This document shows positions 45,663-55,244 of a DNA stretch of 64,000 bases, in pieces. The first letter of the stretch is position 1; each line of letters begins with the position of its first letter. This stretch comes from Providencia stuartii (GTDB taxonomy: Bacteria; Pseudomonadota; Gammaproteobacteria; Enterobacterales; Enterobacteriaceae), in NCBI RefSeq assembly GCF_029277985.1, contig NZ_CP119546.1, positions 744,001 through 808,000 on the forward strand, read 5' to 3'. The notes below the pieces were generated by a model. The model was not told the DNA's origin and made no database searches. It saw nothing but the letters and a program-made list of their open reading frames with translations. A program made the position numbers and the translations under genes.

Positions 45663-45915
45663 GTATATCCCTAGTCAGTAAGACTTAAAAAACAGATATA
45701 GGTTATCAAGGAACGCCTATTCTATATCAAGTTAACCCTTTCGTTTATAGTAAAAGAGTTGTATTTGCCATTTAGTTGCAAAGAAAATGATTAACTTCTT
45801 TTATAGTTGTCATATTTCATACCGCAAGTCCGTTGATAATAATCTATCTGCAATTCAAATCAGTTAGAGTATATAATAAGCGAGACTAAGCCTTCTGGTT
45901 GATAAGGAAACCTGT

Positions 45916-46392
45916 ATGCATTTTTGCAAGCTGAAACACCTATTATTGGCATCACTGCTGTCGACATTGCCTTTCGCGTCATTCGCGGAAGAAATTGGTT
46001 CAGTCGATACCGTTTTCAAAATATTTGGCCCTGACCATAAAATTGTTGTCGAAGCTTTTGATGATCCCGATGTTGATAATGTCACCTGCTATCTCAGCCG
46101 CTCGAAAACGGGAGGCATCAAAGGTGGGCTAGGTTTAGCTGAGGATACTTCTGATGCGGCAATTTCTTGTCAGCAAGTAGGCCCGATTGAGTTGAATGAG
46201 CGTATCAAACGTTCTCCGAAAAAAGCGCATGTCGTATTTCAAAAACGAACCTCATTAGTGTTCAAAAAACTCCAAGTGGTACGTTTTTATGACCCTAAGC
46301 GTAATGCGCTAATCTATTTAACGTATTCGGATAAAATGATCGACGGATCACCTAAAAATGCACTCAGCGCAGTGCCAATTATGCCGTGGTAA
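45916..46392 (+). CDS. creA: CreA, conserved periplasmic protein
   Basis: 158 residues with a Sec signal peptide (about 1-24, ending Ser-Phe-Ala) and the CreA domain ([20 protein letters not shown], about 26-45; [20 protein letters not shown], about 55-74). Function is unknown to me. In E. coli it precedes creBCD; here those genes are absent and the gene converges with arcA. Confidence 0.94.
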   Translation: MHFCKLKHLLLASLLSTLPFASFAEEIGSVDTVFKIFGPDHKIVVEAFDDPDVDNVTCYLSRSKTGGIKGGLGLAEDTSDAAISCQQVGPIELNERIKRSPKKAHVVFQKRTSLVFKKLQVVRFYDPKRNALIYLTYSDKMIDGSPKNALSAVPIMPW

Positions 46393-46423
46393 ATACCGGT
46401 TAAAATATTTGGGCTTAAAAAAC

Positions 46424-46458
46424 AAAAAACCGGCGATTAAGCCGGTTTATTTTTTCTG
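46424..46458. terminator. Bidirectional terminator between creA and arcA
   Basis: AAACCGGC (46427-46434) and GCCGGTTT (46441-46448) form an 8-bp stem with flanking A-run and T-run, suited to both converging transcripts. Confidence 0.88.
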
Positions 46459-46469
46459 TGCAGGGTGAC

Positions 46470-47186
46470 TTATTCGTCTAAATCACCACAGAAGCGGTAA
46501 CCTTCACCATGAATTGTTGCGATAATTTCTGGTGTATCAGGTGTTGATTCGAAATGCTTACGAATACGACGAATAGTCACGTCAACAGTTCTATCATGGG
46601 GTTTCAACTCACGGCCGGTCATTTTTTTCAATAAATCGGCACGAGTTTGAATTTTTCCTGGGTTTTCACAGAAATGCAACATCGCACGGAATTCACTACG
46701 CGGTAACTTGTAGTGCTCGCCTGCTGGGCTAATCAGTGAACGGCTATTAATGTCAAGTTCCCAGCCATTAAACTTATAGCTTTCAACTAAGCGACGCTCT
46801 TCCGTACCCCCCGCTAAATTCATAGTGCGAGAAAGTAGGTTACGCGCACGAATTGTTAATTCACGCGGGTTAAATGGTTTGGTGATGTAATCATCGGCAC
46901 CAATTTCAAGGCCAAGGATCTTATCGACTTCGTTATCACGACCGGTTAGGAACATTAGCGCAATACTTTCTTGTTCACGTAATTCACGAGCAAGAAGGAG
47001 GCCATTTTTGCCAGGCAAGTTAATATCCATGATAACAAGATTGATGTCATGTTCGGACAGAACATTGTGCATCTCTTCGCCATCAGTCGCTTCATGGACA
47101 ACATAGCCTTCAGCTTCAAAAATGCTTTTTAGTGTATTGCGTGTGACAATCTCATCTTCAACAATCAAAATGTGTGGGGTCTGCAT
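46470..47186 (-). CDS. arcA: ArcA, aerobic respiration response regulator
   Basis: 238 residues, OmpR/PhoB type. Phospho-acceptor Asp54 is in [12 protein letters not shown], Lys in [12 protein letters not shown]; the winged-helix DNA-binding domain covers about 135-235 ([16 protein letters not shown]). With ArcB it represses aerobic metabolism under low oxygen. An FNR box lies about 255 bases before the start. Same length as in E. coli. Confidence 0.98.
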   Translation of the reverse strand: MQTPHILIVEDEIVTRNTLKSIFEAEGYVVHEATDGEEMHNVLSEHDINLVIMDINLPGKNGLLLARELREQESIALMFLTGRDNEVDKILGLEIGADDYITKPFNPRELTIRARNLLSRTMNLAGGTEERRLVESYKFNGWELDINSRSLISPAGEHYKLPRSEFRAMLHFCENPGKIQTRADLLKKMTGRELKPHDRTVDVTIRRIRKHFESTPDTPEIIATIHGEGYRFCGDLDE

Positions 47187-47773
47187 ATTTGCTACCTAAA
47201 GTTTTAAAATAAAATAGTGAACTCATAGAACGCTTCCAAATTAGGTGGTTTTGATTTTGTTTTTGCTGGAAAAACGCGTCTATGGGTTATAAATATGTCT
47301 TTGAGTCAACGTTATTTTGTCGCCTCTGTTGTTATCAGATTCAAAAATGAATCAAAATTTAGGCACTTTCCCAACGTTGGGCTGTTAACAGCAATATAAC
47401 AGCTAATACTTCATTTACCACCTAAAAAAATAACTTTTGTTGATACATATCAAAATCAATTGTAGCACGTTAACAAAATTTGTTAGGAAGAAAATCTTAC
47501 AAATTCAGTAGATGTTTAACTATCAGATAAAGAGCAAAATACGCCCCGTTTTTATTTTTACTCATTGAGTGAATTAATCCAATAAGTCACCATCTGTCCT
47601 GATATTTCTTTAAAATAACGCATAAATATTTTATATCGCCAATTGTTGGTTTTTTGGATTTAAAAATTGACAAAATGTGGTATTGAGTCGTGTTGTCATT
47701 AAGTTTTGTTGAAGAGATAGCATAATTTTTGATAAGTAAAATAACCAGTAATCTGTTTTTTGGGTAAATAAAT
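47187..47773. other. arcA-thr intergenic region, no gene seen
   Basis: The space between arcA and the thr promoter is about 590 bases and AT-rich. It includes the long arcA leader and the FNR box. E. coli yjjY and yjtD, which lie here, are absent. GTTAACAAAATTTGTTAG (about 47468-47485) is a further imperfect palindrome of unknown role. No frame with a believable start was found. Confidence 0.5.
47440..47453. promoter_or_regulatory. FNR box upstream of arcA
   Basis: TTGATACATATCAA is an exact match to the FNR consensus TTGAT-N4-ATCAA. FNR is known to activate arcA in E. coli, and the position (about 255 bases before the start codon) fits a distal anaerobic promoter. Confidence 0.8.
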
Positions 47774-47808
47774 TTGACATTTCTTTATAATTGCTTTAAC
47801 CGTATAGG
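47774..47808 (+). promoter_or_regulatory. thr operon promoter
   Basis: TTGACA (47774-47779) followed by TTTAACC and TATAGG has the same spacing and wording as the E. coli thr promoter. It lies about 40 bases before the leader peptide. Confidence 0.75.
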
Positions 47809-47843
47809 GAGAAAGTAACGAATCAAGAGACAGACAGAAATTT

Positions 47844-47912
47844 ATGCGTAACATCAGCCTGACTACGATTATTATTACCACCACCGTAACCACAGGAAAC
47901 GGGGCGGGCTGA
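47844..47912 (+). CDS. thrL: thr operon leader peptide
   Basis: 22 residues with seven Thr and four Ile codons ahead of the conserved ending TTGNGAG. Ribosome stalling on Thr/Ile codons controls the attenuator downstream. Too short for standard gene finders, but sequence, position and following terminator make it clear. Confidence 0.95.
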   Translation: MRNISLTTIIITTTVTTGNGAG

Positions 47913-47935
47913 CGCATCCAAAAAATAAAAAATGA

Positions 47936-47972
47936 AAAAGCCCGCGTCCAATCAGATGCGGGCTTTTTTTTG
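47936..47972 (+). terminator. thr attenuator
   Basis: GCCCGC (47940-47945) pairs with GCGGGC (47958-47963), extended by flanking A/T pairs, and is followed by eight T residues. It lies between thrL and thrA and is the attenuator terminator. Confidence 0.92.
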
Positions 47973-47996
47973 GTGTTAAATCAGGAGAGAAATACC

Positions 47997-50456
47997 ATGC
48001 GTGTGCTTAAATTTGGCGGTACTTCGGTTGCAAATGACGAACGAGTACTTAATGTTGCTGACATCGCTGAGAGTAAATTGGCCGATGGGCAGGTGGCTTT
48101 GGTGTTATCCGCACCAGCAAAAATCACTAACCATTTGGTCGCAATGATTGATAAAACGGTTGCAGGTCAGGATGTCATCACGCATGTGAATGATGCAGAA
48201 ATGATTTTTGCAAACTTACTAAAAGGATTGAAAGAAAAACAACCCGGTTTTGATTACGACAGACTGAAAAAACTCACCGAACAAGAATTTGCACAAATCA
48301 AACAAGTACTGCATGGTATTACTCTTCTAGGCCAATGCCCTGATAGCATTAATGCTTCCATCATTTGTCGTGGTGAAAAACTCTCCATTGCTATCATGGA
48401 ATCTGTGTTAAAAGCACGCGGACACAAAGTGACAGTGATTAACCCTGTCGAACGTTTATTGGCAGTTGGCCATTACCTTGAATCAACAGTTGATATCAAT
48501 GAATCAACTAAGCGTATTGCAGAATTAAATATCCCGAAAGACCACTTTGTATTGATGGCGGGTTTTACCGCGGGTAATGATAAAGGCGAACTGGTGGTAT
48601 TAGGACGCAATGGTTCTGATTATTCTGCCGCTGTTTTAGCGGCTTGTTTACGGGCGGCCTGTTGTGAGATCTGGACCGATGTGGATGGGGTGTATACCTG
48701 TGACCCTCGTTTAGTGCCTGATGCGCGTTTATTAAAAGGGATGTCTTACCAAGAAGCAATGGAACTGTCCTACTTTGGTGCAAAAGTTCTTCACCCACGC
48801 ACCATCGCGCCAATCGCACAATTCCAAATTCCTTGCCTGATTAAAAATACCACTAACCCAAGTGCTCCGGGGACTTTGATTGGCGATGGTCAAACGGATG
48901 AAAGTACACCAGTTAAAGGGATCACGAATCTTAATAACATGGCAATGATCAACGTTTCGGGTCCTGGCATGAAAGGGATGGTTGGCATGGCAGCTCGTAT
49001 TTTCTCAGTCATGTCGCGTAAAGGGATCTCAGTGGTCTTGATTACTCAGTCATCATCCGAATACAGCATTAGTTTCTGTGTGCCACAAGGTGAATTAGTG
49101 CGAGCACGCGCAGCACTGGAAGAAGAGTTCTATTTAGAATTAAAAGACGGTGTCTTGGATCCTCTTGATGTCATGGAGCAGCTGGCGATTATTTCTGTAG
49201 TGGGAGATGGGATGCGTACCCTTAAAGGGATATCAGCACGTTTCTTTTCAGCTTTAACACGCGGAAATATAAATATTGTTGCGATTGCGCAAGGTTCATC
49301 TGAACGCTCCATTTCAGCGGTCATCGCGAATGAGGCGGCAACAACGGCAGTTCGTTTATGCCATCAAATGCTATTTAATGCAGAGCAGGTGATAGAAGCC
49401 TTTATCATTGGGGTAGGGGGGGTTGGAAATGCATTGATTGAACAGATCCATCGCCAACAACAATGGTTAAAGCAAAAACATATTGATTTACGTGTGTGCG
49501 GAATTGCTAACTCAAGAGCCATGCTAACCAATATGCAAGGCATCTCTCTTGATAATTGGAAAGAAGAACTTGCACAAGCGACAGAACCCTTTAGCTTAAG
49601 TCGTTTGATCAGACTTGAACGTGAATATCACTTTCTCAATCCTGTGATTATCGATTGTACCTCTAACCAAGAGATTGCCGAGCAGTATGTGAATTTCTTA
49701 AAAGATGGTTTTAACGTGGTCACGCCTAATAAAAAAGCCAACACGTTATCGATGGATTATTACCGCCAACTACGTTCAGCGTGTGAAGTATCAAAACGTA
49801 AGTTCCTTTATGACACTAACGTTGGTGCAGGTTTGCCGGTGATTGAAAACTTACAGAATCTTCTGAATGCGGGTGATGAGCTGGTGCACTTTAGTGGAAT
49901 TCTCTCTGGCTCACTATCCTTTATCTTTGGTAAGTTAGATGAAGGTATGTCTCTGTCTGAGGCAACAACATTAGCGAAAGAGAAAGGATTTACTGAGCCT
50001 GACCCACGTGATGACTTATCCGGTATGGATGTTGCTCGTAAACTGTTGATCCTTGCTCGTGAAGCGGGCTATCAATTAGAGCTAGACGATATTGAAATTG
50101 ATGCGGTATTACCTGCTGAGTTTGATAGCAGTGGCAGTGTTGCTGAATTTATGGCTCGTTTACCACAGCTCAACCAACAATTTGCAGAACGTATAAAAGC
50201 CGCAGAAGCGGAAGAAAAAGTGTTACGCTATGTTGGGTTGATAGAGGAAGGACGTTGCCAAGTAAAAATTGTTGCCGTTGATGGCAATGATCCACTCTTT
50301 AAAGTCAAGAATGGCGAAAACGCATTGGCTTTCTATACACGCTATTACCAACCAATACCTTTAGTTCTAAGAGGCTATGGTGCAGGTAATGATGTTACCG
50401 CTGCCGGCGTATTTGCAGATATGTTGCGTACCCTATCATGGAAATTGGGAGTCTGA
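47997..50456 (+). CDS. thrA: Bifunctional aspartokinase I / homoserine dehydrogenase I
   Basis: 819 residues. The N-terminal kinase begins [11 protein letters not shown]; two ACT-type regulatory segments lie about 310-460 ([33 protein letters not shown]); the dehydrogenase has its nucleotide loop [11 protein letters not shown] near residue 470 and TPNKKAN further on. It catalyses the first and third steps from aspartate to threonine and is inhibited by threonine in this family. The ATG at 47997 has AGGAGAG upstream; an in-frame earlier start would fall in the attenuator. Confidence 0.98.
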   Translation: MRVLKFGGTSVANDERVLNVADIAESKLADGQVALVLSAPAKITNHLVAMIDKTVAGQDVITHVNDAEMIFANLLKGLKEKQPGFDYDRLKKLTEQEFAQIKQVLHGITLLGQCPDSINASIICRGEKLSIAIMESVLKARGHKVTVINPVERLLAVGHYLESTVDINESTKRIAELNIPKDHFVLMAGFTAGNDKGELVVLGRNGSDYSAAVLAACLRAACCEIWTDVDGVYTCDPRLVPDARLLKGMSYQEAMELSYFGAKVLHPRTIAPIAQFQIPCLIKNTTNPSAPGTLIGDGQTDESTPVKGITNLNNMAMINVSGPGMKGMVGMAARIFSVMSRKGISVVLITQSSSEYSISFCVPQGELVRARAALEEEFYLELKDGVLDPLDVMEQLAIISVVGDGMRTLKGISARFFSALTRGNINIVAIAQGSSERSISAVIANEAATTAVRLCHQMLFNAEQVIEAFIIGVGGVGNALIEQIHRQQQWLKQKHIDLRVCGIANSRAMLTNMQGISLDNWKEELAQATEPFSLSRLIRLEREYHFLNPVIIDCTSNQEIAEQYVNFLKDGFNVVTPNKKANTLSMDYYRQLRSACEVSKRKFLYDTNVGAGLPVIENLQNLLNAGDELVHFSGILSGSLSFIFGKLDEGMSLSEATTLAKEKGFTEPDPRDDLSGMDVARKLLILAREAGYQLELDDIEIDAVLPAEFDSSGSVAEFMARLPQLNQQFAERIKAAEAEEKVLRYVGLIEEGRCQVKIVAVDGNDPLFKVKNGENALAFYTRYYQPIPLVLRGYGAGNDVTAAGVFADMLRTLSWKLGV

Positions 50457-50459
50457 TAA

Positions 50460-51389
50460 GTGATTAAAGTTTATGCGCCCGCTTCAATTGGTAATGTTAG
50501 TGTCGGGTTTGATGTATTAGGGGCGGCAGTATCGCCAGTAGATGGAACTCTGTTAGGCGATTGTGTCACTGTTGAAGCAGCCGAAAGCTTTTCTTTGACC
50601 AATAAAGGACGCTTTGTTGCAAAATTACCCAAAAAGAGTGAGCACAATATTGTTTACCAGTGCTGGGAATTGTTTTGTGAACGTCTTGGTAAACCGCTTA
50701 ATGTTGCGATGACGCTCGAAAAAAATATGCCTATTGGCTCTGGTTTAGGTTCAAGTGCATGTTCTGTTGTTGCTGCACTGATGGCATTGAATGAGTTTGC
50801 AGGGCAACCTTTTGATGAGACCACCCTATTAAGCATGATGGGCGAGTTGGAAGGACGTATTTCAGGCAGCGTACATTACGATAACGTCGCCCCTTGCTTT
50901 CTTGGGGGACTACAGCTGATTATTGAGCAAAATGGAATAATTTCTCAGCCAGTTCCTGCATTTGATAACTGGTATTGGGTCATGGCTTACCCAGGGATTA
51001 AAGTCTCTACCGCAGAGGCTCGTGCTATTTTGCCTAATAGTTATCCACGTCATGATATTGTGAATCATGGCCGTTACCTATCTGGTTTTATTCACGCGTG
51101 TCATACTCATCAGCCACAGCTGGCTGTAACGATGATCCAAGATGTGGTTGCAGAGCCTTACCGCACTCAACTGCTTCCTGGTTTCGCTGAAGCACGCAAA
51201 AATGCGTATGAGATAGGTGCATTAGCCTGTGGTATTTCCGGATCAGGCCCCACACTATTTGCTATCTGCGATGACAAAAATATTGCCGAGAAAATGGCAG
51301 ATTATCTACAACAACATTACGTTCAAAATGATGAAGGCTTTGTGCATATCTGCCGTTTGGATCTCACAGGGGCAAGGACAATAGGGTAA
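50460..51389 (+). CDS. thrB: Homoserine kinase
   Basis: 309 residues, GHMP kinase: [12 protein letters not shown] (about residues 91-102) is the phosphate loop, and [11 protein letters not shown] is the C-terminal motif. Phosphorylates homoserine. The start is GTG, three bases after the thrA stop, so translational coupling is likely. Confidence 0.97.
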   Translation: MIKVYAPASIGNVSVGFDVLGAAVSPVDGTLLGDCVTVEAAESFSLTNKGRFVAKLPKKSEHNIVYQCWELFCERLGKPLNVAMTLEKNMPIGSGLGSSACSVVAALMALNEFAGQPFDETTLLSMMGELEGRISGSVHYDNVAPCFLGGLQLIIEQNGIISQPVPAFDNWYWVMAYPGIKVSTAEARAILPNSYPRHDIVNHGRYLSGFIHACHTHQPQLAVTMIQDVVAEPYRTQLLPGFAEARKNAYEIGALACGISGSGPTLFAICDDKNIAEKMADYLQQHYVQNDEGFVHICRLDLTGARTIG

Positions 51390-51392
51390 AGA

Positions 51393-52685
51393 ATGAAACT
51401 GTATAACTTAAAAGATAATAGCGAACAAGTTAGCTTCGCACAGGCAGTAAAACAGGGACTTGGCAAACAACAAGGCCTATTTTTCCCGCAAGATCTACCT
51501 GAATTTAGCGCCACTGAAATTGACGAGTTACTAAAATTAGATTTTGTCACTCGTAGTAGCCGCATTTTGACGGCATTTATTGGTGATGAAATCCCAGAAG
51601 CTGAGCTCGCGTCCCGAGTGAAAGAGGCGTTTACATTCCCAGCACCTGTGACGCAAGTTGAGCAAGATGTGGCAACACTTGAGCTCTACCATGGTCCAAC
51701 ATTAGCATTTAAAGATTTTGGTGGGCGTTTTATGGCTCAGGCGTTAGGTCAAGTTGCAGGCGATCAACCTGTCACTATTCTAACGGCCACTTCAGGTGAT
51801 ACGGGGGCTGCGGTTGCACACGCTTTTTACCGTTTAAATAACGTCCAAGTCGTTATTTTATATCCTGAAGGCAAGATCAGCCCACTGCAAGAAAAGCTAT
51901 TTTGTACACTGGGTGAAAATATTCATACTGTTGCAATTAAAGATGACTTTGATGCTTGCCAAGCGTTGGTTAAACAATCTTTTGATGATGAAGAGCTAAA
52001 AAAAGCACTGCACTTAAACTCTGCTAACTCAATCAATATTAGTCGTTTGCTAGCACAGATTTGTTATTACTTTGAAGCCGTGGCTCAGATCCCTGCGGAA
52101 AAACGTGAGCAATTAGTTATCTCCGTGCCAAGCGGTAACTTTGGTGATTTAACCGCGGGGTTACTGGCGAAATCGATGGGGCTACCGGTTAAACGCTTTA
52201 TTGCTGCAACGAACGTGAATGATACGGTTCCTCGCTATCTTGAAGAGGGGCAATGGAAACCACATCAAACGGTTGCAACCTTATCGAATGCGATGGATGT
52301 TAGCCAACCTAATAACTGGCCTCGTATTGAAGAGCTATTCCGTCGTAAAGGCTGGTCGCTTCAACAACTTGGCCATGGTGTCGTGACCGATGACGTGACA
52401 AAAGACACTGTCCGTGAATTAGATAAAAAAGGCTATGTATCTGAGCCTCATGCTGCTGTTGCTTATCGCGTATTGCGTGATCAGTTACAAGATGGGGAGT
52501 ATGGCCTGTTTTTAGGTACTGCACATCCAGCTAAGTTTAAAGAAAGTGTAGAAGAGATTTTGAATAAACCGCTGCCTTTGCCACAAGCCTTGGCTGAGCG
52601 TGCAGAGTTACCTTTGTTATCCCATTTCTTGCCTTCAGACTTTGCTAAGTTGAGGGCCTTCTTAATGGAACGTGCACCTAAATAA
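51393..52685 (+). CDS. thrC: Threonine synthase
   Basis: 430 residues, PLP enzyme with the Schiff-base Lys107 in LAFKDFGG and the phosphate loop SGNFGDLTAG near residue 249. Converts phosphohomoserine to threonine. It starts three bases after thrB and ends the thr operon. The length fits the enterobacterial form. Confidence 0.97.
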   Translation: MKLYNLKDNSEQVSFAQAVKQGLGKQQGLFFPQDLPEFSATEIDELLKLDFVTRSSRILTAFIGDEIPEAELASRVKEAFTFPAPVTQVEQDVATLELYHGPTLAFKDFGGRFMAQALGQVAGDQPVTILTATSGDTGAAVAHAFYRLNNVQVVILYPEGKISPLQEKLFCTLGENIHTVAIKDDFDACQALVKQSFDDEELKKALHLNSANSINISRLLAQICYYFEAVAQIPAEKREQLVISVPSGNFGDLTAGLLAKSMGLPVKRFIAATNVNDTVPRYLEEGQWKPHQTVATLSNAMDVSQPNNWPRIEELFRRKGWSLQQLGHGVVTDDVTKDTVRELDKKGYVSEPHAAVAYRVLRDQLQDGEYGLFLGTAHPAKFKESVEEILNKPLPLPQALAERAELPLLSHFLPSDFAKLRAFLMERAPK

Positions 52686-52701
52686 TCGCGTTATGATGAA
52701 G

Positions 52702-52731
52702 CGGAAGCTATTAGCTTCCGTTTCTATTTTT
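52702..52731 (+). terminator. Terminator after thrC
   Basis: CGGAAGCTA (52702-52710) and TAGCTTCCG (52712-52720) form a tight 9-bp stem; TTTCTATTTTT follows. Confidence 0.85.
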
Positions 52732-52826
52732 ATTCGTCTCATAACGTGATAAAGATAAATTGAAATCAACATAAGTTACAAAGGTCAGGCGATTGAGTGA
52801 GCCAGCTAACTCGCCGGTTAAAGGAT

Positions 52827-53399
52827 TTAATTGATAGAACGACGGGCGCTAGCACCATTCAAACCATCTCGACCACCGTTTGGTCCACCGAGGCCACCAC
52901 GTCCGCCTTCACCACCTTCAGGGCCAGCATCACCGCCGTTACCCCCATTCCCACTCCCTGAGCCATTTCCACCGTTACCCCCATTCCCGCCATTGCCGCC
53001 ATTCCCGCCATTACCCCCATTGCCATTTCCAGTGCCGTTGCCGCCATTGCCACCGTTACCGTAGCCATCGCCATTTCCTCCTCGGCCACCATTACCCCCA
53101 TTAATACCGCCGCTCCCGCCATTTCCGCCGTTACCATTGCTGCCTAGTTGTGCATTACCGCCATCGCCGCCATCACCATTTCCTAAACCACTGCCACCAT
53201 TCCCGCCATTGGCACCGTTTCCGCCATGTCCGCCATTTCCTTGTTTACTGCTATTAAGGTAAAAAATATTGTTATCGCTTGAGATAGCATGTTGAGGGTG
53301 AAAGAGCAGCTGTGAGGACACGCGGTTAAAAGAGTGGCTTGGTATTGAGGTTGATACAACAAAAGCAGTGCAGACTATGAGAAATAATTCTTTGGGCAT
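52827..53399 (-). CDS. Secreted Gly-Gly-Asn repeat protein, long form
   Basis: 190 residues that I cannot assign to a named family. A signal peptide is likely (about 1-23). A short linker with SDNNIFYLNS follows. From about residue 55 to 178 the chain is almost only Gly and Asn in three-residue steps (GGN), interrupted by Ser, Asp and charged residues. It ends with a non-repeat tail GASARRSIN. Three-residue Gly repeats can form polyglycine-II helix bundles, as in snow-flea antifreeze protein or phage adhesin tips; whether this one does is inference. GGAGG lies 8 bases before the ATG. It follows the shorter paralogue by 66 bases, probably in one transcript. Confidence 0.75.
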   Translation of the reverse strand: MPKELFLIVCTAFVVSTSIPSHSFNRVSSQLLFHPQHAISSDNNIFYLNSSKQGNGGHGGNGANGGNGGSGLGNGDGGDGGNAQLGSNGNGGNGGSGGINGGNGGRGGNGDGYGNGGNGGNGTGNGNGGNGGNGGNGGNGGNGGNGSGSGNGGNGGDAGPEGGEGGRGGLGGPNGGRDGLNGASARRSIN

Positions 53400-53411
53400 A
53401 ATTATCCTCCA

Positions 53412-53437
53412 ATCCCCCTTCGTTATTGAAGGGGGAT
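53412..53437 (-). promoter_or_regulatory. 10-bp hairpin between the two Gly-Asn repeat genes
   Basis: ATCCCCCTTC (53412-53421) and GAAGGGGGAT (53428-53437) form a perfect stem with a 6-base loop. On the minus strand no T-run follows; instead the ribosome site of the downstream gene comes directly after it. It may stabilise mRNA ends or tune the ratio of the two proteins. Confidence 0.55.
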
Positions 53438-53465
53438 GATCAAGTAAAGTTAGGTCGTCAGCAGA

Positions 53466-53702
53466 TTAGTTGCCATTACCGCCATTACCACCGTTGCCGC
53501 CGTTGCCACCATTACCGCCATTGCCACCACTTCCGCCATTACCCCCGTTACCGCCATGACCACCATGGCCACTTTGTCCTAAATATTGACTTGATCCAGA
53601 GATTGGATCTGAAAGCATCTCAAGAGCGTTATATTGAAAAACCGAGGCCAAAGATAAAGTAGGGATAAATACAGAAGCAATAAGGATACATTTTATTTTC
53701 AT
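53466..53702 (-). CDS. Secreted Gly-Gly-Asn repeat protein, short form
   Basis: 78 residues, unassigned. Signal peptide about 1-19 (ending Ser-Leu-Ala), a linker containing SDPISGSSQYLGQ, then HGGHGG and a near-pure GGN repeat from about residue 45 to the last residue. The linker resembles that of the long form (Ser-Asp, Ile, Tyr-Leu at similar spacing), so the two look like duplicated paralogues. AAGAGA lies before the ATG. No anchor or sorting signal is visible, so it is probably periplasmic or released. Function unknown. Confidence 0.75.
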   Translation of the reverse strand: MKIKCILIASVFIPTLSLASVFQYNALEMLSDPISGSSQYLGQSGHGGHGGNGGNGGSGGNGGNGGNGGNGGNGGNGN

Positions 53703-54050
53703 ATAATTTTCTCTTCGTTAAATGAATTAAATAAACTGCTAACTCAGTTTATGTGTTCATTTATATTTATCAATTTTAACTTGCCATTATGATGGTGTGT
53801 TTTTATATTTCTTTGATTTTTATGTTTTTTAGTTTTTAATTAATAGTTTGGTTGAGTATTTTTATTTAAATGATATAAATTATATTTATGTTTTATTGGG
53901 TGATAGCATTTTGCGGAAGGGCATTTCTGTATTTGACAACGATGGTATTGTCAGGGCATTGAGTTTAATGAATGGGGGCATTTCTTGAAATAGAATCAGC
54001 TGTCTCTGGGCTGTATTTGCAACAAGAGACAGCAAGATGGAAAGCGCGAT
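53703..54050. other. Intergenic region upstream of the Gly-Asn repeat genes
   Basis: 348 very AT-rich bases. GGGCATT occurs three times in the same direction (53919, 53954 and 53976). GCTGTCTCT (53999-54007) and AGAGACAGC (54025-54033) form a 9-bp stem just after the reductase stop and may end that transcript. The promoter for the repeat genes should lie at 53720-53900. Confidence 0.5.
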
Positions 54051-55046
54051 TTAAATATCGTTTTCTAAGATAAGCTCAATCGTTTTTAGCTCGTCTGCGG
54101 TGAATTGGCGGTTTCTTATTATGCCAAGAGCATCATCAATTTGGCTGATTCGGCTAGCGCCAATGAGCACTGAGGTGATGCGATCGTGACGTAAAAGCCA
54201 AGCAAGTGCCATTTGGCTCAGTTTTTGCTGACGACTCAACGCTAATTCATTGAGTTTTTTCACCTTCGTTATTACCGCGGAGGTGAGCCTTTCAGGTGGC
54301 AAAGAGGGGTTGTTCGCGGCGCGAGAATCAGCAGGGATACCGTTTAAGTAACGATCTGTCAGTATTCCTCCAGCTAAAGGGGAGTAAGCTATAGAACCGA
54401 CCCCTTCATCTTCCAGTACATCAAGTAGCCCTTCTTCCGGATCTCTGACGAGCATGGAGTACTTGGGTTGGTGAATAAGACAAGGGGTACCAAGCTGATT
54501 CAGAATATCAATGGCGTCTTTGGCAAGATCGGCGGGGTAGTTGGAGATCCCGACATACAATGCCTTACCTTGACGCACGATCAAATCTAATGCGCCCATG
54601 GTTTCTTCGAGTGGGGTGTCTGGATCAGGGCGATGATGATAAAAGATATCAACATAATCTAAGCCCATGCGTTTTAGGCTTTGATTGAGACTGGCGATTA
54701 AATATTTTTTACTTCCCCAATCACCATAAGGGCCATCCCACATGGTAAACCCAGCTTTAGATGAAATGATCATCTCATCTCGGTAAGGTAAAAAGTCTTG
54801 TTGGAGAAGGCGGCCGAATAGGCTTTCTGCCGACCCAGGGGGAGGACCATAATTATTGGCGAGATCGAAATGAGTAATGCCATGATCAAATGCATGCCTT
54901 AGCATGGCTCTGCAATTATCTGGGGATTTATTGTCGCCAAAATTGTGCCAAAGACCTAAAGAAATAAGAGGAAGCCTTAAACCGCTGCGGCCACACAAGC
55001 GATACTCCATATCAGTATAACGATCTGTATTTGCAATATAAGGCAT
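54051..55046 (-). CDS. Aldo-keto reductase, YghZ/GpR type (L-glyceraldehyde 3-phosphate reductase)
   Basis: 331 residues, TIM-barrel AKR. Catalytic Asp/Tyr are in FDLANNYGPPPGSAE (about 60-74), the Lys in SSKAGF, and the cofactor loop near the C-terminus is VLIGASR. YghZ of E. coli has the same N-terminal ANxxRY and SLGLWHNFG features and reduces L-glyceraldehyde 3-phosphate and methylglyoxal. A perfect GGAGGTGA ribosome site precedes the ATG. Not at this place in E. coli, so probably an insertion or relocation. Confidence 0.88.
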   Translation of the reverse strand: MPYIANTDRYTDMEYRLCGRSGLRLPLISLGLWHNFGDNKSPDNCRAMLRHAFDHGITHFDLANNYGPPPGSAESLFGRLLQQDFLPYRDEMIISSKAGFTMWDGPYGDWGSKKYLIASLNQSLKRMGLDYVDIFYHHRPDPDTPLEETMGALDLIVRQGKALYVGISNYPADLAKDAIDILNQLGTPCLIHQPKYSMLVRDPEEGLLDVLEDEGVGSIAYSPLAGGILTDRYLNGIPADSRAANNPSLPPERLTSAVITKVKKLNELALSRQQKLSQMALAWLLRHDRITSVLIGASRISQIDDALGIIRNRQFTADELKTIELILENDI

Positions 55047-55244
55047 ACATCACCTCCAAAATGGTTGGCATAGAGACCAAAGCCATATTGTCACAAAAGA
55101 TATCAGCGCTCTGGTGAATCAATGCTAATTTTTGAGCAAAGTGAAAGTTTTTAGCAAATCTGTGATGGAGGATGAAAAATACACAATATTGGCGATAAGT
55201 TGCACAAGGTGATCAGGACTGGTGACCACCTTTGCTTTGAGGAA

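Noticed and set aside
52831..53137. Pro-rich and Met/Val/Ala-rich frames overlapping the Gly-Asn repeat genes
   Set aside because: They are other-frame readings of the GGN codon repeats; no start with a ribosome site and no signal peptide.
52880..53220. CRISPR-like look of the short repeats at 52.9-53.2 kb
   Set aside because: The period is 9 bases, from Gly-Gly-Asn codons inside a gene; there are no unique spacers and no cas genes.
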